Source of the DNA: Bryopsis sp. KO-2023
Taxonomy: Eukaryota > Chlorophyta > Ulvophyceae > Bryopsidales > Bryopsidaceae
DNA: 64,000 bases
Direction: 5' to 3'
Assembly: GCA_030272585.1 (NCBI GenBank)
Contig: BSYQ01000002.1
Span: 7,068,001-7,132,000, forward strand
Shown: positions 45,665 through 56,405 of the stretch, piece by piece
How the letters are laid out: each line of letters opens with the position of its first letter
How positions within the stretch are numbered: the stretch's first letter is position 1
Notes under the pieces: generated by a model
The model's database searches: none
Told to the model about the DNA's origin: nothing
The model's input: only the letters and a program-made list of their open reading frames with translations
Position numbers and translations under genes: made by a program

Positions 45665-46308
45665 CGGTTGTGGTAAACACCGAAAACCACTGAAAACCAC
45701 CGAAAACCACCGAAAACCACCGAAAACTACTCACGAAAACCACCGAAAACTACCGAAAACTACCGAAAACTACCGAAAACTACTCACGAAAACTACCGAA
45801 AACTATAAAAACTGTAACTATGCAGCGATTACCCTTTATAAAAGGAAAAGGGAAAGATAAATATTCAAGACTATTTCAAACAAGACATTTGCTTTCAGAG
45901 TGGTAACAAGTGAGTCTCCAAGTGACAGTACTTATCATCAAGTGGGTATGCAAGTGTGACCCTCGGGATTCGAACCCGAGTCAACCAACCAAGGAGCCAC
46001 TGGAACCAAACCAAGAGTCCATACTATTTTTAACATATTCACTCATATAAACAAAATGAATCTATTAGTTTCTTTTGTGTGTAATGGGTTTTTGCGGTGG
46101 ACTCCCTGTTATAAATTTATTTTTACTGTCCAAGTTTTCGTTTTATCATGTCGGTTTTTATAGTTTTCGGTAGTTTTCGGTAGTTTTCGGTGGTTTTCGT
46201 GAGTAGTTTTCGGTGGTTTTCGGTAGTTTTCGGTGGTTTTCGGTAGTTTTCGGTGGTTTTCGGTAGTTTTCGGTAGTTTTCGGTGGTTTTCGGTGTTTAC
46301 CACGACCC
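45665..46308. mobile_element. 644-bp MULE-like MITE with 9-bp target duplication
   Basis: TCGAGTTTG stands at 45656-45664 and 46309-46317. The element starts with GGTTGTGGTAAACACCGAAA after one base and ends with its near-perfect reverse. Each terminal repeat continues as an array of 10-bp CGAAAACCAC/CGAAAACTAC units, about 12-15 per side. A 9-bp duplication and long TIRs are typical of Mutator-like elements. No transposase is encoded. Confidence 0.85.
45957..46025 (-). other. tRNA-like sequence inside the MITE
   Basis: The minus strand has a strong T-arm (CTCGG GTTCGAA TCCCGAG) followed by GGTCACA, and a D-like TGGTTTGGTTCCAGTGGC. The 5' acceptor partner is missing. A tRNA relic carried by the element is the simplest reading. 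Confidence 0.4.
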
Positions 46309-47177
46309 TCGAGTTTGAGAGGGAAGGGGGGACTCGGATCGAAAAATGTGTTAGACAGGGCGAGATGCTTGCGATTTGGGAAGCTGGAAAGATTATCTTA
46401 GTAAACGCTGAAAACGGCGAGGTTTTCAGTAGAGACGGCTGCGATTTGTACAATCCGTGTTTGAGTCTGATCGATGCTGGTGGTTTGATGATGCTTGTGT
46501 GCAAACATGCCAGCAGAAAGCTGGTGGTCTTAGAAATACCTGACTTCAAGAAAATCGCGTCTCTGAATGTTGGTTTCAAGGTTAATGTAATCCTGGAGGC
46601 CGGAGCCCACGTGGTCATTGGTGGTGAATACGGATGTTTGGAGTTGTGGAGCAAGACGGATTGGAATCAAGAAAGGGTTTTGCATAATGGCTCTTCTTGG
46701 AGAAAAACTATCAGGTGTGCCGCTTTCGCTGAGGATACCGGTTTCTTAACATGTGTATTGCAAGACGGACATCTTGAAGTGTGGAGTTTAGCGTCCTACA
46801 CCCGCGTGGCAACGGTCCAGGGGCAACACGGCTTTGTCATATGCGTTGACGCTAATGACAGTATGATCATTAGTGGCTCTTTGGATGGTACCGTCCGGAT
46901 GTGGGCTCAAGACACCTTGGAGTGCTTGCAAGTTTTCGACGTTGGCAAGTGGTTCCGTGTTTTGGCATTGAACAAAACCAAGTCTGCACGTTTTTCGAGA
47001 GGCTCGAAGGAAGTGGTGGTTCGTGGTATTGCCGAAGAGGATCGTTTCCTCCTTAAATTTCATGTAGGAGAAAATCTCTCGGGTCTTTTCTTGACGGAGG
47101 ACAAGCTCGTTGTTGTGAGGCATGATGGGAAAATTTTGATGTGGGACTTTTTGGCCCATTCTTGCATTAAGGAATGA

Positions 47178-48017
47178 AACGTAGTAAAGCTCTTTAGTTC
47201 TGATCTCAGTCATAATTAACCTTTTGCATAATATCAATCAAGAAAAGTTAGGTACGGGTGCTTTGGGACCTTCCTTTGTATCTCCTCCAAAAAAGAAATG
47301 GAAACAAACAAATATCTCCTATTTGACTTCCACTTATGGTGACAGAGAAATGCATGGCTTTCTCTTTTTGCACTTGAATTTTTTTGGGGGAAGGAAGTGG
47401 TGATGTTTGACCCTAGCCAAAGTCAATCTGTATTTAAGAATAGAATTTCCCAATGTTTTTTATTCAGCATTTCTGCTCTTTGGGAAAGTGAGATTTGATT
47501 TCAATCTACCGTTTTTTTGTTTTTTCACAAGTTTTTACAACATAAAGGATTTTGTCCCGGATAGAAGGGGAAAGAAGGTGTTTCTCTTTTATGACAGACT
47601 AGAGTACAAAGAGAGGAATTTTCAAACTGTCCTTGGGGATGAAGTGCTGCAGTAACCTTGTGGAAAAAGTGAGAGAAAAGAAAAAGAAACAGAAAACGAT
47701 GGGATAGAAATTGTTACCTCTCTTTCTGACGGTTTTGTTTCTTGGGAAAAAGTTGAGCCTCTGGTGTGTTCCCTTCCACTTCCTGCAAGAAAGTTCTAAC
47801 TACTGTTAATCGAGAAACAATTTACAAGTTTGGCATGGGATTTCCGCTCTGGTCTCTTTTCATTAGTGGTTCTGATTGGTAGCTGGGCTCATTTATTTTG
47901 GCCAGTTGCGGTTATTTACAGTTCCTTGATCGAAAAGTCGGCTTTTGTTCTTCTCAGTGTAATTACCTCGATTTGACACAGTTTCACACGTCGTGACACG
48001 ATCGCGGCCCAGTAGTA
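47178..48017. other. spacer without recognised genes
   Basis: T-rich and A-rich sequence. No gene is seen. Confidence 0.4.
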
Positions 48018-48265
48018 TTCAGCCCTTGATTCTTTTTCTTTTGGTGATGTTTTCTTGTGATGATGCTCTTTGTTCCATCTGCATTTTTTATTTGAGGACA
48101 ATCGAGTTCACTCCGGGGCCAGTGATGCGGTCAGAAAAAAGAAAAGATCAAGATGCCCTCGATCCCAACGCCCACTTCTGGAATTCAACATAAACACCAA
48201 CCCCTGGAAAAAATCAAATCCTCCATTTTTTGGTGAATCCCATCAAATACACCATCACAACGACC

Positions 48266-49910
48266 TTAATCCAATTGTTTGGTGGCAAGTTGAGCAGTCA
48301 ACATATCCAGGCCTTCATGCAGACCTTCTCCAGAAATTGCACAAGTGCTCTGGATGTACCTACATGGGCAGGTTTTTTTGCTAAGTTTGGAACAGAAACA
48401 CGACGCCAAGAAAAAAGAAGAAATCCGGTTGCAGAGATCGAGTTCTCGACATGAGGGTCTCACAGTTTTCTACACCCAGAGGAATCATAACGGGGAAAAA
48501 GATGCCAATCTTCTGTTGTTTCTTATTTATGGCAAAATCAGAATCAGGTTCCAAACGTCTGGCTGATATTTTCAATATCTGTAGAAAATTAGTAGACACA
48601 ATTCCAATCAAGGCGACCTGATTGCACGATGGATGGAGCTTTGCGTACAAAACCTACCAGTCAAGCTGGAAACCAGGATTCAGACCCAGCTTGTCGGTGA
48701 TTTCGGCAGTGGTCATTGCATTGGGGAAGTCTTTCTTATTGGCAAGGATCAGCAGAACGACATCCTTCGACTCATCCTATGCAAATCAGCCAAGCATTGC
48801 TCGGTTTTTTGGCACTTTTTAATTCAATTAATCATTGATTAGCCAATTGATATTGCCCCTCTCTTTCCCCCATCATCTCAGCAACTGGAGAGCTAGCATA
48901 ACATGTCTGGCTGAGGGTATTTTCCTATTCTCTCTTTTCCAGTTCTTTTTATCCCATGACTCCGTATTTAGAATCTAAAAGGGTGAAAACATAACCATAA
49001 CCGCATAAAAAAGCATATACCCCACAGCCATAGGCGCAACCAGGCATTCGGGGCAAGGGGGGCCGAAATATTTTTTTTGGGGGGGCCACTCTTAATTTTT
49101 GTTCCGTGCAGCAGAAAATCTGCTGAACAGGATTTTTTTTCTTTTCTTGAGAAATCCCTTTAGGGGGGCCAGGTCCCCCCCCGACCCCCTCTGGTTGCGC
49201 CTATGCCCACAGCAAGAATAAAAGACCAAAAGGAGAAATACGAGCGCGAAAATGTCGTCAGACAAACCCACAAACCGCATTCAACAGCTTCCAAAGCTCA
49301 TCCTTTGCTTCACCAATACGGTCGCAATCGTTGCTATCCACCACGAAGATCAGGCCTTGGGATTCTTCGCAGTAACGTCTCACCAACAGATGGACAAGTG
49401 AAGGAAGATCACACGCACTGAGGCTGACGTTCTTGTATTGAACGCTTTCGACGGCGAACCCTGCGAAACATTTGCACCACAGCTCAAATCGTCGCTCGTC
49501 GTTTCCGTGCGACGAGCGACCAAGAAACCAAAACAAGAGAAGAAGATTTGGCTATGTCCAGAAGCACTCACCAATGGTTACGGCCGTCGTCACTATCGTG
49601 CCCAACTTTAGCTTGTGAAGAATTGTGGTTTTACCAGCAGCGTCGAGACCGGTCTATTCTCGCACCAAAAACAAAAGCCCAAACAATAATTCGTGTAGTG
49701 TTTTTCCTATACGTTCAATTGCAACGAAAAAAAAATATGAGAACCGACAGAACAGAAGGTGCAGAATAGGAAAGGATGGTGACCATTCGAAAAACAAGAA
49801 GCCCAAAGGAAGCGGGGTGTGTGTGTTGAACGCTGGATTCTCACCATAAGGCTTCGTATTTCATTTTTGCTAACAAGGCGATTGAAGGGCTTGGCGAATG
49901 CCGAACCCAT
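48266..49910 (-). CDS. ARF-family small GTPase, atypical (copy 2)
   Basis: Exons on the minus strand are 49910-49845, 49653-49572, 49460-49276, 48776-48658 and 48359-48266, with the same lengths (66, 82, 185, 119 and 94 nt) and phases as copy 1, giving 181 residues. [12 protein letters not shown] and TCAISG are kept. The DVGGQ position reads DLPSL, so the loss of the switch II motif preceded the duplication or was retained in both copies. The C-terminus is LATKQLD against LAPRQFG in copy 1. Differences are mostly scattered substitutions, with no frameshift or stop, which suggests that both copies are under some coding constraint. Function as for copy 1. Confidence 0.85.
49029..49205. mobile_element. 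177-bp hAT-like MITE in ARF intron 3
   Basis: The 15-bp inverted repeat CATAGGCGCAACCAG lies at 49029-49043 and 49191-49205. An exact 8-bp duplication, CCCACAGC, flanks it (49021-49028 and 49206-49213). The corresponding intron of copy 1 lacks the insert. Eight-bp duplications are typical of hAT elements and also occur with Zisupton-type KDZ elements. Confidence 0.88.
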
Positions 49911-50379
49911 CTTGACGGGCCACTTCTTGGGAAAGACCTAAACAATTCTTCCCCTTCGAACTTCTTTTCTTCTCGCTCGCTGCGCTTTTGAACAGGCATA
50001 CGTTTCGGAAGCCGATCAGAACAAGCAAAAAAATGTAAAAGGGGGTAGAGCCTGACGATGCCCCGTAGCCAAGCGGAAACGACAAGGCACCTGTGGTGAC
50101 GTGCGTCGCTCCGCTCACTGCTCTATTTAAAACAGGGAATAGTTCCCAGTTGCGAGAGGTCGAAGAATGAAGAAGACGAAACCAGATTGCCTCTGAGGTT
50201 GAAAGTGTGACCCAGCTGCCCACTTGTTTCTTAGACAATAGCACGATTCGATTCTTCCTGCTGCTTTTCTCAATCGTAGTGGAACACCCAATTGGGCTAT
50301 GCAGCCCTGTTTCCCCACCAGGTGGGACGCTAAAACTCAAAATCATTTGCTCGATTGAGAAAAAAGGAAATCTCCTCAT

Positions 50380-50760
50380 TGGTGTGAGACAAACGCACGA
50401 TTCGCTCGACGTCAGCTTTTTTGCTTACACTTTTCTCTCTGATCTCAAAAACCCCAGGCAGGAGCCGAAGACGGTTTAACAAGTGTAAGGGGACCCCGAG
50501 TGGGGCTGTAGGTTTGGTCTCTAGACTTCAACGTCTCGGGAGGGTCTTCGGGACGCTCGACTAGACGTTCTTTTCTTATCCATCTTTCCTGTGAGTTTTT
50601 TGGGCAGCTTGTGGTGGGTGGTGGGCAAATTGTTCTGCGTTTGGGGTGCAGGTCGTTGGAGCAGCTCTTCTCCGCTTGAAAAGACTTGCGCAACATCGTT
50701 TTTTGGAGAGTTTTCTTGATATTGATGGTTGAGGAATTGATCGTTTCTTGCAGGGGGCGC
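50380..50760 (+). promoter_or_regulatory. leader region shared by F-box/WD40 genes, gene 4 copy
   Basis: CAGGAGCCGAAGACGGTTT, GTAGGTTTGGTCTCTAGAC, CAACGTCTCGGGAGGGTC and GACGCTCGACTAGACGTTC match the leaders of genes 1 and 2 and the remnant at 28.3 kb. Confidence 0.55.
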
Positions 50761-50764
50761 AGCC

Positions 50765-51820
50765 ATGAGCGACTTCATTCGGATCGCGTGGGACTTGCCC
50801 TGGCATATCATGGTCGATATTCTTCGAAGAATTCCTGTTGCATCGCTTGCCAGATGCTCTTGTGTGGCCACATCTTGGCGAAAAGCTACAAATGAGGATT
50901 TCACCTTGAAAAGGAAAATCGGCTTGGAGCGTGCGTGGTTGCATGAACCAATTAATCCCAATATTATCCATAGGAGTCAGAATGGTATTCCCACATGCTG
51001 TTGTGCCAAGATAGAAAATCTCATTGCCTTGGGTGGCAGGGACGGGCTGAAGGTGTTCGATCTCTATCAAAGGGAAATCGTTTTTGATTGTGAGGACATT
51101 GGCATGGTGCAGAGTATCTCTTTCATGGATGGAATACTCTTAACTGGTGGTCACTATGGTGACCTATGTGGTTGGGACATATCAACATGGGGAAAGCTTT
51201 TCAGAATTTCAATTTCTGTTTTAGAAATCTGGTCGATTGCAGACCTTGGCGATAACGTGGCTGTTGGGGGGTATGGTGGGCATCTTCAAATTTGGAGAAA
51301 AGGAGTATGGGAGCTTGAAAGATCCCTTGAAGGTCATGAAGGTAGTGTTCATTGCATTTTACCCCAACCAGGCAATCTCTTGATCAGTGGGTCACAAGAT
51401 GAGACTATTCGAGTATGGAACTTAGTTGACAATGCTTGCCTCAGAGTGATTCGTGGACAAAAACGGGGAGCATTCTCTATGGATGTTTTCGATGGACTCG
51501 TTTTTTGTGGAGCGTTTGATGGCAACATTCGTTCGTGGGAATTCGAAAGCGGTGAGCACGTACAAACCTTTCGAGGTCACAGAGGCTACGTGAAGTCCAT
51601 CGTTGTTAAAAGAGGGCGGATGATCACAGCATCTTGTGATCAAACAATAAAAATATGGGATACAACAAAAGGCGCGTGTGTGCGGAGTTTTGATTGTTCG
51701 CATAATCTGGACAAACAAGTCCGGCAAAAGGTGGATTTGTTATGGGTTGATGATGAAACGATGGTGGGCGTTGGTGCTCTTGGGGAGATTTTAGAGTGGG
51801 ATTTTTCTAAGGGCTTGTAG
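50765..51820 (+). CDS. F-box/WD40 repeat protein 4
   Basis: An intronless frame of 351 residues runs from MSDFIRIAW. The F-box lies at about 8-45 (LPWHIMVDILRRIPVASLAR). The propeller includes LCGWDISTWGKLF, LQIWRKGVW, LISGSQDETIRVWNLVDNAC, FCGAFDGNIRSWEFESG, ITASCDQTIKIWDTTKGAC and LEWDFSKGL. It is closest to gene 1, and both end in WDFSxGL. It should act as an SCF substrate receptor by family; no substrate can be inferred. The frame is undisrupted, and the TAG stop shows that TAG is a stop codon in this genome. The start is chosen because all paralogs begin at MSD. Confidence 0.87.
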   Translation: MSDFIRIAWDLPWHIMVDILRRIPVASLARCSCVATSWRKATNEDFTLKRKIGLERAWLHEPINPNIIHRSQNGIPTCCCAKIENLIALGGRDGLKVFDLYQREIVFDCEDIGMVQSISFMDGILLTGGHYGDLCGWDISTWGKLFRISISVLEIWSIADLGDNVAVGGYGGHLQIWRKGVWELERSLEGHEGSVHCILPQPGNLLISGSQDETIRVWNLVDNACLRVIRGQKRGAFSMDVFDGLVFCGAFDGNIRSWEFESGEHVQTFRGHRGYVKSIVVKRGRMITASCDQTIKIWDTTKGACVRSFDCSHNLDKQVRQKVDLLWVDDETMVGVGALGEILEWDFSKGL

Positions 51821-53201
51821 ACAATACCGGTTAGGCATCCTCTTCTTTTTTTTAGCCTCTTCTTTTTTTTAGTTATGTCAGTTTACCTGTTCAATGATTA
51901 AGAGGTGTGATTTTAAAGAGGAAAACTATTATAAATCTGTTTTGTCTTCTTCACCAAACAAATATCTCATGTGTGCTCGTTTTTTTTTTTTTTAAGATGT
52001 ATGAATTAAGAGAACATAACTACAATTTTCCCATTCCTTAATACTCTTCCGAAAAAAACTTTGGTAAGGTGTTCATTATATTGTGGGTGGCGTTTTCTGT
52101 CCCCGAGCATTTTTGCCGAACTGGGGTATGAATACCGAAAAAACAAAACCGTAATGGAATGTGAATATGATTGCAAGCCTCCCTTCGGTTCTTTTGTTTT
52201 GCTTGGTTTTGAGGGAGGGGGGGGATTTTTGGACGTCTGAATAACGGAAACTCTGAACACAATAAACAAAAATAAGAAGGAAAAGTCCACCATGGCTGAT
52301 GCTGCTAAGGGGCTGAGAATGAGTTGCTAATTTATTCGAAGGTGGTGTGACCACCTGCTCGGAATTCTGTTCTTGAAAAAACACCTATGTGAATCAGGCA
52401 ACGGAGTTGTCGAAAAAAAAAAGTAAAAGCGTGGAGGTGCCCAAACGGAGATTATTCTTCCTCCAATACCTGAATTTTTCTGGAAGCTTCCTTGATTGCA
52501 CACCCCAGAAAAAGTTAACACGTAAAATCTTTCCTTCCTTGTGAAACAGAAAAACTTTCTCCTCCTGTGACAACGATGCCTTTTGTATTACAATTCATAC
52601 AGAATTGCGGGGTGGCGATGGTATATTTCTCCCCTCAGAGAGACTCTTGTTGAGAGTTCTTCCTGAACACTGGGAACGAAGCTGCTCATCAGCATGACTG
52701 ATCGCAATTTTCACTCAGAGATGTTGGTTTCTGACTAAATAGAACGGGAGACATTAGGGAGGTTACTAGTTCAACAAACTATATGGAAGAAAGAGTGATT
52801 CTGGGTTATCCGTACCACTCTAGTAACGTATGGGTTGGTGGGACCTCTAATTCTGACGGCCCAAAGAAACAAAGAGAAAAGAAGCTTCAGTTTTGTGCAG
52901 AAAGAAACCAGTGACTCTAAATCATATCACAAATTTCAACTTTTTTATTGCCCAACTCATAGACACTCCCCCAAAATCCCCGCAAATAGGGAAGCAGCAT
53001 CGAATGACCAAGTCAAAAAATATAAAATTATATTTCTTCTCAGGTCTACATAGCAACATATCATCTTATTTTATATATTTTAGCAGAGTTGTACATCTTC
53101 TATAGGGGTAGGAGAAATAACAGAAGGGAAAACGAAAGACTGAGAAAAGATTGAACTTGCTTTGTTTGCATATTTCTTTTCTTTAGATAAGAAATATCCT
53201 T
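51821..53201. other. spacer without recognised genes
   Basis: AT-rich sequence with homopolymers. No gene or RNA is recognised. Confidence 0.4.
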
Positions 53202-53285
53202 GCACAAGGTGGGGCTCGAACCCACGCAGAAACTAGCTCCATCAGGTCTTAAGTCTAGCGCTTTGGACCACTCGGCCACTGTGGA
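53202..53285 (-). tRNA. tRNA-Leu(UAA) with defective acceptor stem
   Basis: The minus strand has the class II layout: TGGCCGAGTGGTCCAAAGC (D-arm with A-box), anticodon arm TAGACTTAAGACCTGA with anticodon TAA, a variable arm, and T-arm GTGGG TTCGAGC CCCAC. The 3' end CTTGTGC calls for GCACAAG at the 5' end, but the sequence is CCACAG, one base short and mismatched. The body is intact, so this is either a recent pseudogene or carries a sequence error. Confidence 0.65.
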
Positions 53286-53341
53286 ACAAAAATCTTCGAA
53301 CAAATTTTTCTTTTGATTGTGAACATAAATGAAGTGCTGGT

Positions 53342-53723
53342 CAGTGTATTTTTTTGTGGCCCATTGTGGCCCTTTTGGCCCATTTTGGCCCCCCCAAAAT
53401 TCAGAATGGCAAATTTTGGGGCCACAAAAGGGCCAAAACGTTTTATTACAAGATGAATTTGGGGCCACAAAAGGGCCACATTCACCCGAAGTTTGTAAGG
53501 CCTGGGCCACATCCAAGAAATCAATCGAGTTTCCACAAAAATCAAAACCAACAACATTAAATAAATGCTATATAAACACCCAGCCTTGTAATTTCTGTTT
53601 TTGAAGTTGGGGCCACATTCTATTTTTTTCGGACAAATTGGGGCCACGAAAGGGTCATAACTGGATGAAACGGCCAAATTTAGGGCCACTTTGGGGCCAG
53701 TGAAATTGAAAAAAAATACACTG
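53342..53723. mobile_element. 382-bp hAT-like MITE with GGGGCCA repeats
   Basis: The inverted repeat CAGTGTATTTTTTT is at both ends, and an exact 8-bp duplication, GTGCTGGT, flanks it (53334-53341 and 53724-53731). Inside, GGGGCCACAAAAGGGCCA-type motifs recur on both strands about ten times. No protein is encoded. CAGTG termini with 8-bp duplications suit the hAT superfamily. Confidence 0.85.
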
Positions 53724-53788
53724 GTGCTGGTGACAACCAAGTAGCAAACGAGGCGCAGAATGATTCCAAAAGTGGTGAAAAAAAAAAA

Positions 53789-54750
53789 CAATTGAGCGGT
53801 CCCTCTGGCTGTCTGTCACTGGTGAATCCTGTGCTCAACTCTGGTGCATTGTCCTCTCACCGAGGTAGGAGGCCAATGATCGCTGCTCGGTTTCCCTCCT
53901 GGCGCTTTGCCCAGCACTTCATTCATTCCACCGCCGACTCCTCAGAGAAGGTGCCAGAACAGACCCACCCCTTGGAAAGGATGCACCATCAACGCTCAGC
54001 ACAGGACCAAGAACAGACACCTTCGATCCACACTCAACAGTCCCCGCTTGGGTGATAAGCAGGCGCTACTCTGCTCGACACTCTACAACATAGAATTAGA
54101 ACAAGTCGTTTTTCAGGCTTTGGGGCGGAGTTCAAGCACACGCAACAAAACCAAATGTCAGTTCTGCCTGCCGCCAGCACACTCTTATTGGTGGAGAACG
54201 AGGTGAACAGGGTGGAACATTGTTCTAATAGAAGAATCACCAGGATCACCATGCTGAAGGGACTGGGGGCGCCTCGAAAAATGGAAAACACATGCGCCGC
54301 TGGAGCCCTGTGTGAACTCTAATCCCAAAAGAAAATAAGAAAAGACCTTAATTGAGGCGCTTTTAATTGTTGTAACAGTCGATCAGGGTAGACCTGGTCT
54401 GCACTATTTGGGGTGGCTGAGAGGTGTCTTTGGACTTCTGGGACCCTCGTAGTCAGTACTCGTCTTAGGTAAAGAGCTAGTCAACCGAGAAATTGTCGGG
54501 TGTCCACGTGGCCTAATGGAGAAGGCGTCTGCCTCCGGAGCAGAAGACTGCAGGTTCGAGTCCTGCTGTGGACGGCATTCATGTCAACTCGTCTTCAAGA
54601 AGAATGATGATCAAAACCTTGTTTTGATTTTCTCCAACTGTCAAAATCATCAAGAAAGCATTACCTCACATAAAAAACCTGAATTGGTATTGCACTTTCC
54701 CCCAAAAAAACATTCCTAAGATTCCAAGAAAAACATGCAGAAAGCATTCC
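53789..54750 (+). repeat. segmental duplication carrying tRNA-Arg, copy 2
   Basis: Same orientation as 5727-6970 and clearly related throughout. It lacks the 130-bp insert found after the tRNA in copy 1. Confidence 0.75.
54502..54574 (+). tRNA. tRNA-Arg(CCG)
   Basis: A 73-nt cloverleaf: acceptor GTCCACG with TGTGGAC, D-arm GGCCTAATGGAGAAGGC, anticodon loop CTCCGGA (anticodon CCG) on a TCTGC/GCAGA stem, and T-arm CAGG TTCGAGT CCTG. All stems pair. The sister at 6435 differs in the anticodon (TCG). Confidence 0.85.
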
Positions 54751-55160
54751 CAAATCTGAACTGGAGGATTAAGCCCCATAAGCATGTCGAGGTAGAAAAC
54801 GGACTCAGAGCCACCCTACAAAAAAAAAAAAAAAAGAAACTCATAAAAACTTCAAAAAGAAAAAAAAGAAAAACATGCAATTATTGACCATTGATGAGAA
54901 ACATGTTCATGTCTGTTTTCTGGTTTGTTTGTTTCGTTTCTTTTTCTAATGTTATTAAATATGGAGGCAGCGAATGTTGCACACAGAGAACGCGTCGTTA
55001 AAAGTTTGTCACAATGAAACTGAGCTTGATGTGCAATTTTGAGAACGATCGAGCCGAAAAAAAAGTCTAGACATTTGTTGGAAAATTGTTGAACATTGTA
55101 CAATGCCTCATGAGGCATCTAGGAGATTCCTGTTAGGAAGAAGAAACCACCAAGGAGTAC
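54751..55160. other. A-rich spacer
   Basis: Low-complexity A tracts near 54821-54871. No gene is seen. Confidence 0.4.
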
Positions 55161-55555
55161 AAGCAGCCAGAAATTTTGTGTATCTTTTTCTGGTGCTTTT
55201 CAAATCAAGGGAACATCGTAAAAAGAATAGCTGTTGGAGGATTTACCATGTCAGTTTGCTGTTATTTTACACTATCTTTTGATAGTATGTCTGTAGTCCT
55301 ATCCACTTGTAATGTAACTTGCCCTACTACAAGGCCCCAGCGTTTTGTTTTGTTTCGAGTAGAAAGATACCCTGTGCATAGTTTTACGAAAAGGAGTAGG
55401 GATTGATTACCTTTTGATTGGGACAAATCAAAGAGGATTTGTCTTCAGGTCACTGTTTTGCCTATGGGATCAAAACCATTTGCAATTCTTTCCGTGCAAA
55501 ATTCTTTCCATGCAAAATTCTTTCCATGCAAAATTCTTTCCAAGATTCAACAAAA
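55161..55555 (+). repeat. dispersed repeat, copy joined to SINE-like unit B
   Basis: Matches 9478-9832. It ends in three tandem copies of ATGCAAAATTCTTTCC and then continues directly into unit B, which shows the two segments as one longer repeat. Confidence 0.7.
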
Positions 55556-55965
55556 CACGCACACACACCGAAAACAACAGCAGTTTTCTTTCCCCAACAT
55601 GCATGAAAATCCCCCCAAAAAAGGTGAAAAGCAAAATCGAAAACGAAGACAAAACCCCGCCGGTGGTTTCAGCTGATCATCCCTGTCAGATCGAGAGTGA
55701 AGGTTCAAACCCGGGACCTGGTGGCCAAGGATCCTCTAGCAGATCCCCTTGACCAACAGGCGAACGATGACACGCAGCGATGTCGCACTCAAGTACCCCC
55801 CCAAGGATGATTCACCCAACCGCCAGAAACTCAAGCGGTGCGCGCGTCGAGAGGCTCTCCAACGTCTTCGAAGCCGTCCACGGTCCAAACCAGCCGTTCG
55901 AATCGCAGGAGGAAAGAATGCTCACGCGTGGTGACGAAAGCCACCAAAAAGTCAGGTGGGTGAGA
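55556..55965 (-). mobile_element. SINE-like unit B, copy 3
   Basis: Same unit as 23565-24012 and 35330-35790, with the tRNA-like head on the minus strand around 55690-55760. It is followed at about 55985-56010 by GACAGGAAAACGTTTTCCTG, a palindromic motif found near the other units. Confidence 0.6.
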
Positions 55966-56079
55966 GTGCGGGGAGCTGTTGTGTGGGGGACAGGAAAACG
56001 TTTTCCTGTTCTGGAGAAGCTCGGTCGAGTTCTCACGGTTTGGGTATGCAACCAAACGCACGAACGGGTGCCAAAAGAA

Positions 56080-56405
56080 AGACTGCAGACGCTGGGGCTC
56101 CTTCTGCAGGGAAGGTGCTCTTTGTTGTGTGAAATTTCATTTTCAAAAAAAAAAAGAGTGTGGAGAGGGGGATTCGAACCCCCGCCGAATGGCAATTCTA
56201 GTCGCGACGATCCATCCACTCTACGGACCCGGTCAGAATCTGTTCTCCACGATATATTCCAAAGCCAATTCGTTATGTAGCGTGCACGCCAGGGGATTCT
56301 TTTTTCTCCTCGATTCCCTTTTTGACGTTCGCTTCCGTCTTCACCGGAGTCGAAGCGGGCGTGGACGACCAAAGCGAGAAAAGTTCCATCAAGCCCGTCG
56401 ACGGG
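56080..56405 (-). mobile_element. SINE-like unit A, copy 2, with tRNA-like head
   Basis: The tRNA-like part is 56250-56159 on the minus strand, with GTGGAGA/TCTCCAC pairing, an intact GGGGGTTCGAATCCCCC T-arm and a following T-run. The remaining sequence matches 34780-35098. Confidence 0.55.

Larger units (their letters stand above)
45457..47177 (+). pseudogene. F-box/WD40 gene 3, split by a MITE
   Basis: The frame from MSDYVRVEW (45457) contains the F-box (LPSGLLGKIFEGFSPRTLA) and runs to PRCIEF, then enters the insert at 45665-46308 and stops. After the insert the same frame resumes with EFEREGG and continues through WD blades (LELWSKTDW, LEVWSLASYTRV, SGSLDGTVRMWAQ, LMWDFLAHS) to a stop at 47177. 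Excluding the insert and one copy of its 9-bp duplication leaves a continuous reading frame, so the insertion is recent. As it stands the protein would be truncated after about 78 residues unless the insert is spliced out. Confidence 0.85.
48018..50340 (-). repeat. inverted segmental duplication, right copy (ARF locus)
   Basis: Reverse complement of 2680-5028, including leader, all five exons and the 3' flank. It lacks the two insertions of the left copy and has its own MITE at 49029-49205. Confidence 0.85.

Noticed and set aside
45699-46300. CRISPR-like regular repeats
   Set aside because: The 10-bp units are contiguous without spacers and belong to the terminal repeats of a MITE in a eukaryotic gene.
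53361-53700. GGGGCCA cluster as a CpG-type promoter or G-quadruplex control region
   Set aside because: Exact 8-bp target duplications and inverted CAGTG ends show it is the body of a MITE.
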